Positions 5,224-5,816 of a stretch of DNA of 5,816 nt are shown piece by piece. This DNA is from Synergistaceae bacterium (GTDB lineage Bacteria > Synergistota > Synergistia > Synergistales > Aminobacteriaceae). The notes under the pieces were generated by a model. The model was not told where the DNA came from. It searched no databases and was given only the letters and a program-made list of their open reading frames with translations. How positions within the stretch are numbered: the stretch's first letter is position 1; each line of letters opens with the position of its first letter. The DNA is taken from assembly GCA_017446645.1 (NCBI GenBank), contig JAFSQO010000013.1, positions 1-5,816 of the forward strand, written 5' to 3'. The position numbers and the translations under genes are program-made.

Positions 5224-5816
5224 TGGCAATATATCTCAACAACGCAGCAACAACCTGGCCGAAACCCGAATGCGTACCCCAGTCAATGAGCATGTTTATC
5301 ACTCAGGGGGGCGCGAACTCCTCACGGGGAACTTCATCGAAGCGCGACATGTCAACGATGAACTTGATCCTTGACTGCCGAATGAAGCTCGCAGAATTTT
5401 TCGGAGGTTATGATAATCTGAATCCCCTGCTCGTAACTTTCTGCATGAACATAACTGAAGCAATTAACACAGTACTTCATGGATTCCTGAAGCCCGGCAT
5501 GAGGGTCTTGACTTCCTCAATGGAACATAATGCCGTAATGAGACCTTTGCGTTTTCTTGAGGCAAGGGGAGTTGAACTCGATATTTTGCAGGCTGACCCG
5601 CAGGGACTTCTTCACCCTGAAGATTTGAGAGCCAAGTTAAACGAGTCACGCTATGACCTCGCAATATTCTCACATGCCAGCAACGTAGCGGGGACTTTGC
5701 AGCCTGTTGATGAGCTGGCAGGGATTTGCAGGGACAACAATCTGCCGTTGGTCCTCGATACTGCTCAGACAGCGGGCCTGATAAAGCTGAATGCGTCAGA
5801 GCTTGGACTTTCTGCC
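5223..5816 (+). CDS. Cysteine desulfurase / selenocysteine lyase family protein (5' part)
   Basis: The first 198 residues of a class V aminotransferase-fold PLP enzyme are present; the 3' half runs off the window. The N-terminus IYLNNAATTWPKP (3-15) is the family start. Residues RGTSSKR (35-41), SSMEHNAVMRP (98-108, with His102 where the ring-stacking His lies), SHASNVAGT (150-158, Asn153) and VLDTAQTAG (177-185, with Asp179 for the PLP pyridine nitrogen and Gln182 for its oxygen) follow in the expected order. The Schiff-base Lys and the catalytic Cys lie beyond the edge. Such enzymes take sulfur from cysteine or selenium from selenocysteine; the selenium cluster favours supply of activated Se or S to YedF or SelD, but specificity cannot be told here. 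The start ATG overlaps the regulator stop (TAATG), with AGGGAGGG just upstream inside the regulator gene. Confidence 0.9.
   Translation, partial: MAIYLNNAATTWPKPECVPQSMSMFITQGGANSSRGTSSKRDMSTMNLILDCRMKLAEFFGGYDNLNPLLVTFCMNITEAINTVLHGFLKPGMRVLTSSMEHNAVMRPLRFLEARGVELDILQADPQGLLHPEDLRAKLNESRYDLAIFSHASNVAGTLQPVDELAGICRDNNLPLVLDTAQTAGLIKLNASELGLSA

Noticed and set aside
5464..5673. Minus-strand ORF opposite the desulfurase
   Set aside because: It is a shadow of a well-supported PLP-enzyme frame with no motif of its own.
1..5816. CRISPR arrays, insertion sequences or attachment sites (including at the tRNA 3' end)
   Set aside because: No regularly spaced repeats, transposase-like frames, or duplicated selC 3' segment were seen by eye.

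Overview
The window looks like a piece of chromosome from an anaerobic, selenium-using bacterium of moderate GC content. It has strong AGGAGG-type ribosome binding sites. All but one of the visible stops of intact genes are TAA; the kinase uses TGA. The decisive marker is a selenocysteine tRNA gene (selC, anticodon TCA) flanked by two selenium-metabolism genes, a YeeE/YedE-family transporter and a TusA-like YedF protein. The lineage is uncertain. A Synergistota- or Clostridia-like gut anaerobe fits the gene mix, but this is a guess from style, not a placement.

Layout. (1) 1-1266, minus strand: a flavodoxin-like (EFR1-type) protein running off the left edge, preceded by and translationally coupled (TAATG) to a metallo-beta-lactamase-fold hydrolase. 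(2) 1410-1775, plus strand: a divergent HxlR-type regulator. The shared intergenic region carries two inverted repeats that look like operators. (3) 1776-2000: a long leader ahead of yedE. It holds promoter-like -10 boxes, an inverted repeat, a ribosome binding site serving a two-codon ATG-AGA-TGA ORF whose frame then stays open to just before yedE, and tandem Shine-Dalgarno sequences. (4) 2001-3299: yedE-yedF. yedE is interrupted by an in-frame amber codon at 2814-2816. (5) 3322-3371: a hairpin terminator. (6) 3372-3469, minus strand: selC. (7) 3561-5816, plus strand: a soluble PAS histidine kinase, a NarL/LuxR-type response regulator, and the start of a class V aminotransferase-fold cysteine desulfurase or selenocysteine lyase, all tightly overlapping. 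selC and the kinase operon diverge from a shared promoter region whose -10 box is a perfect palindrome.

How the genes may work together. YedE is proposed in the literature to move selenium or a sulfur/selenium anion across the membrane. YedF carries a TusA-type CPxP cysteine suited to persulfide or perselenide relay. The desulfurase/lyase could release Se or S from (seleno)cysteine. selC provides the tRNA for selenocysteine insertion. The two-component system lies between these genes and shares an operon with the desulfurase, so it is a candidate regulator of selenium or sulfur supply; this is inference from position only. The amber codon in yedE and the UGA-interrupted leader frame ahead of it are the two oddest features.
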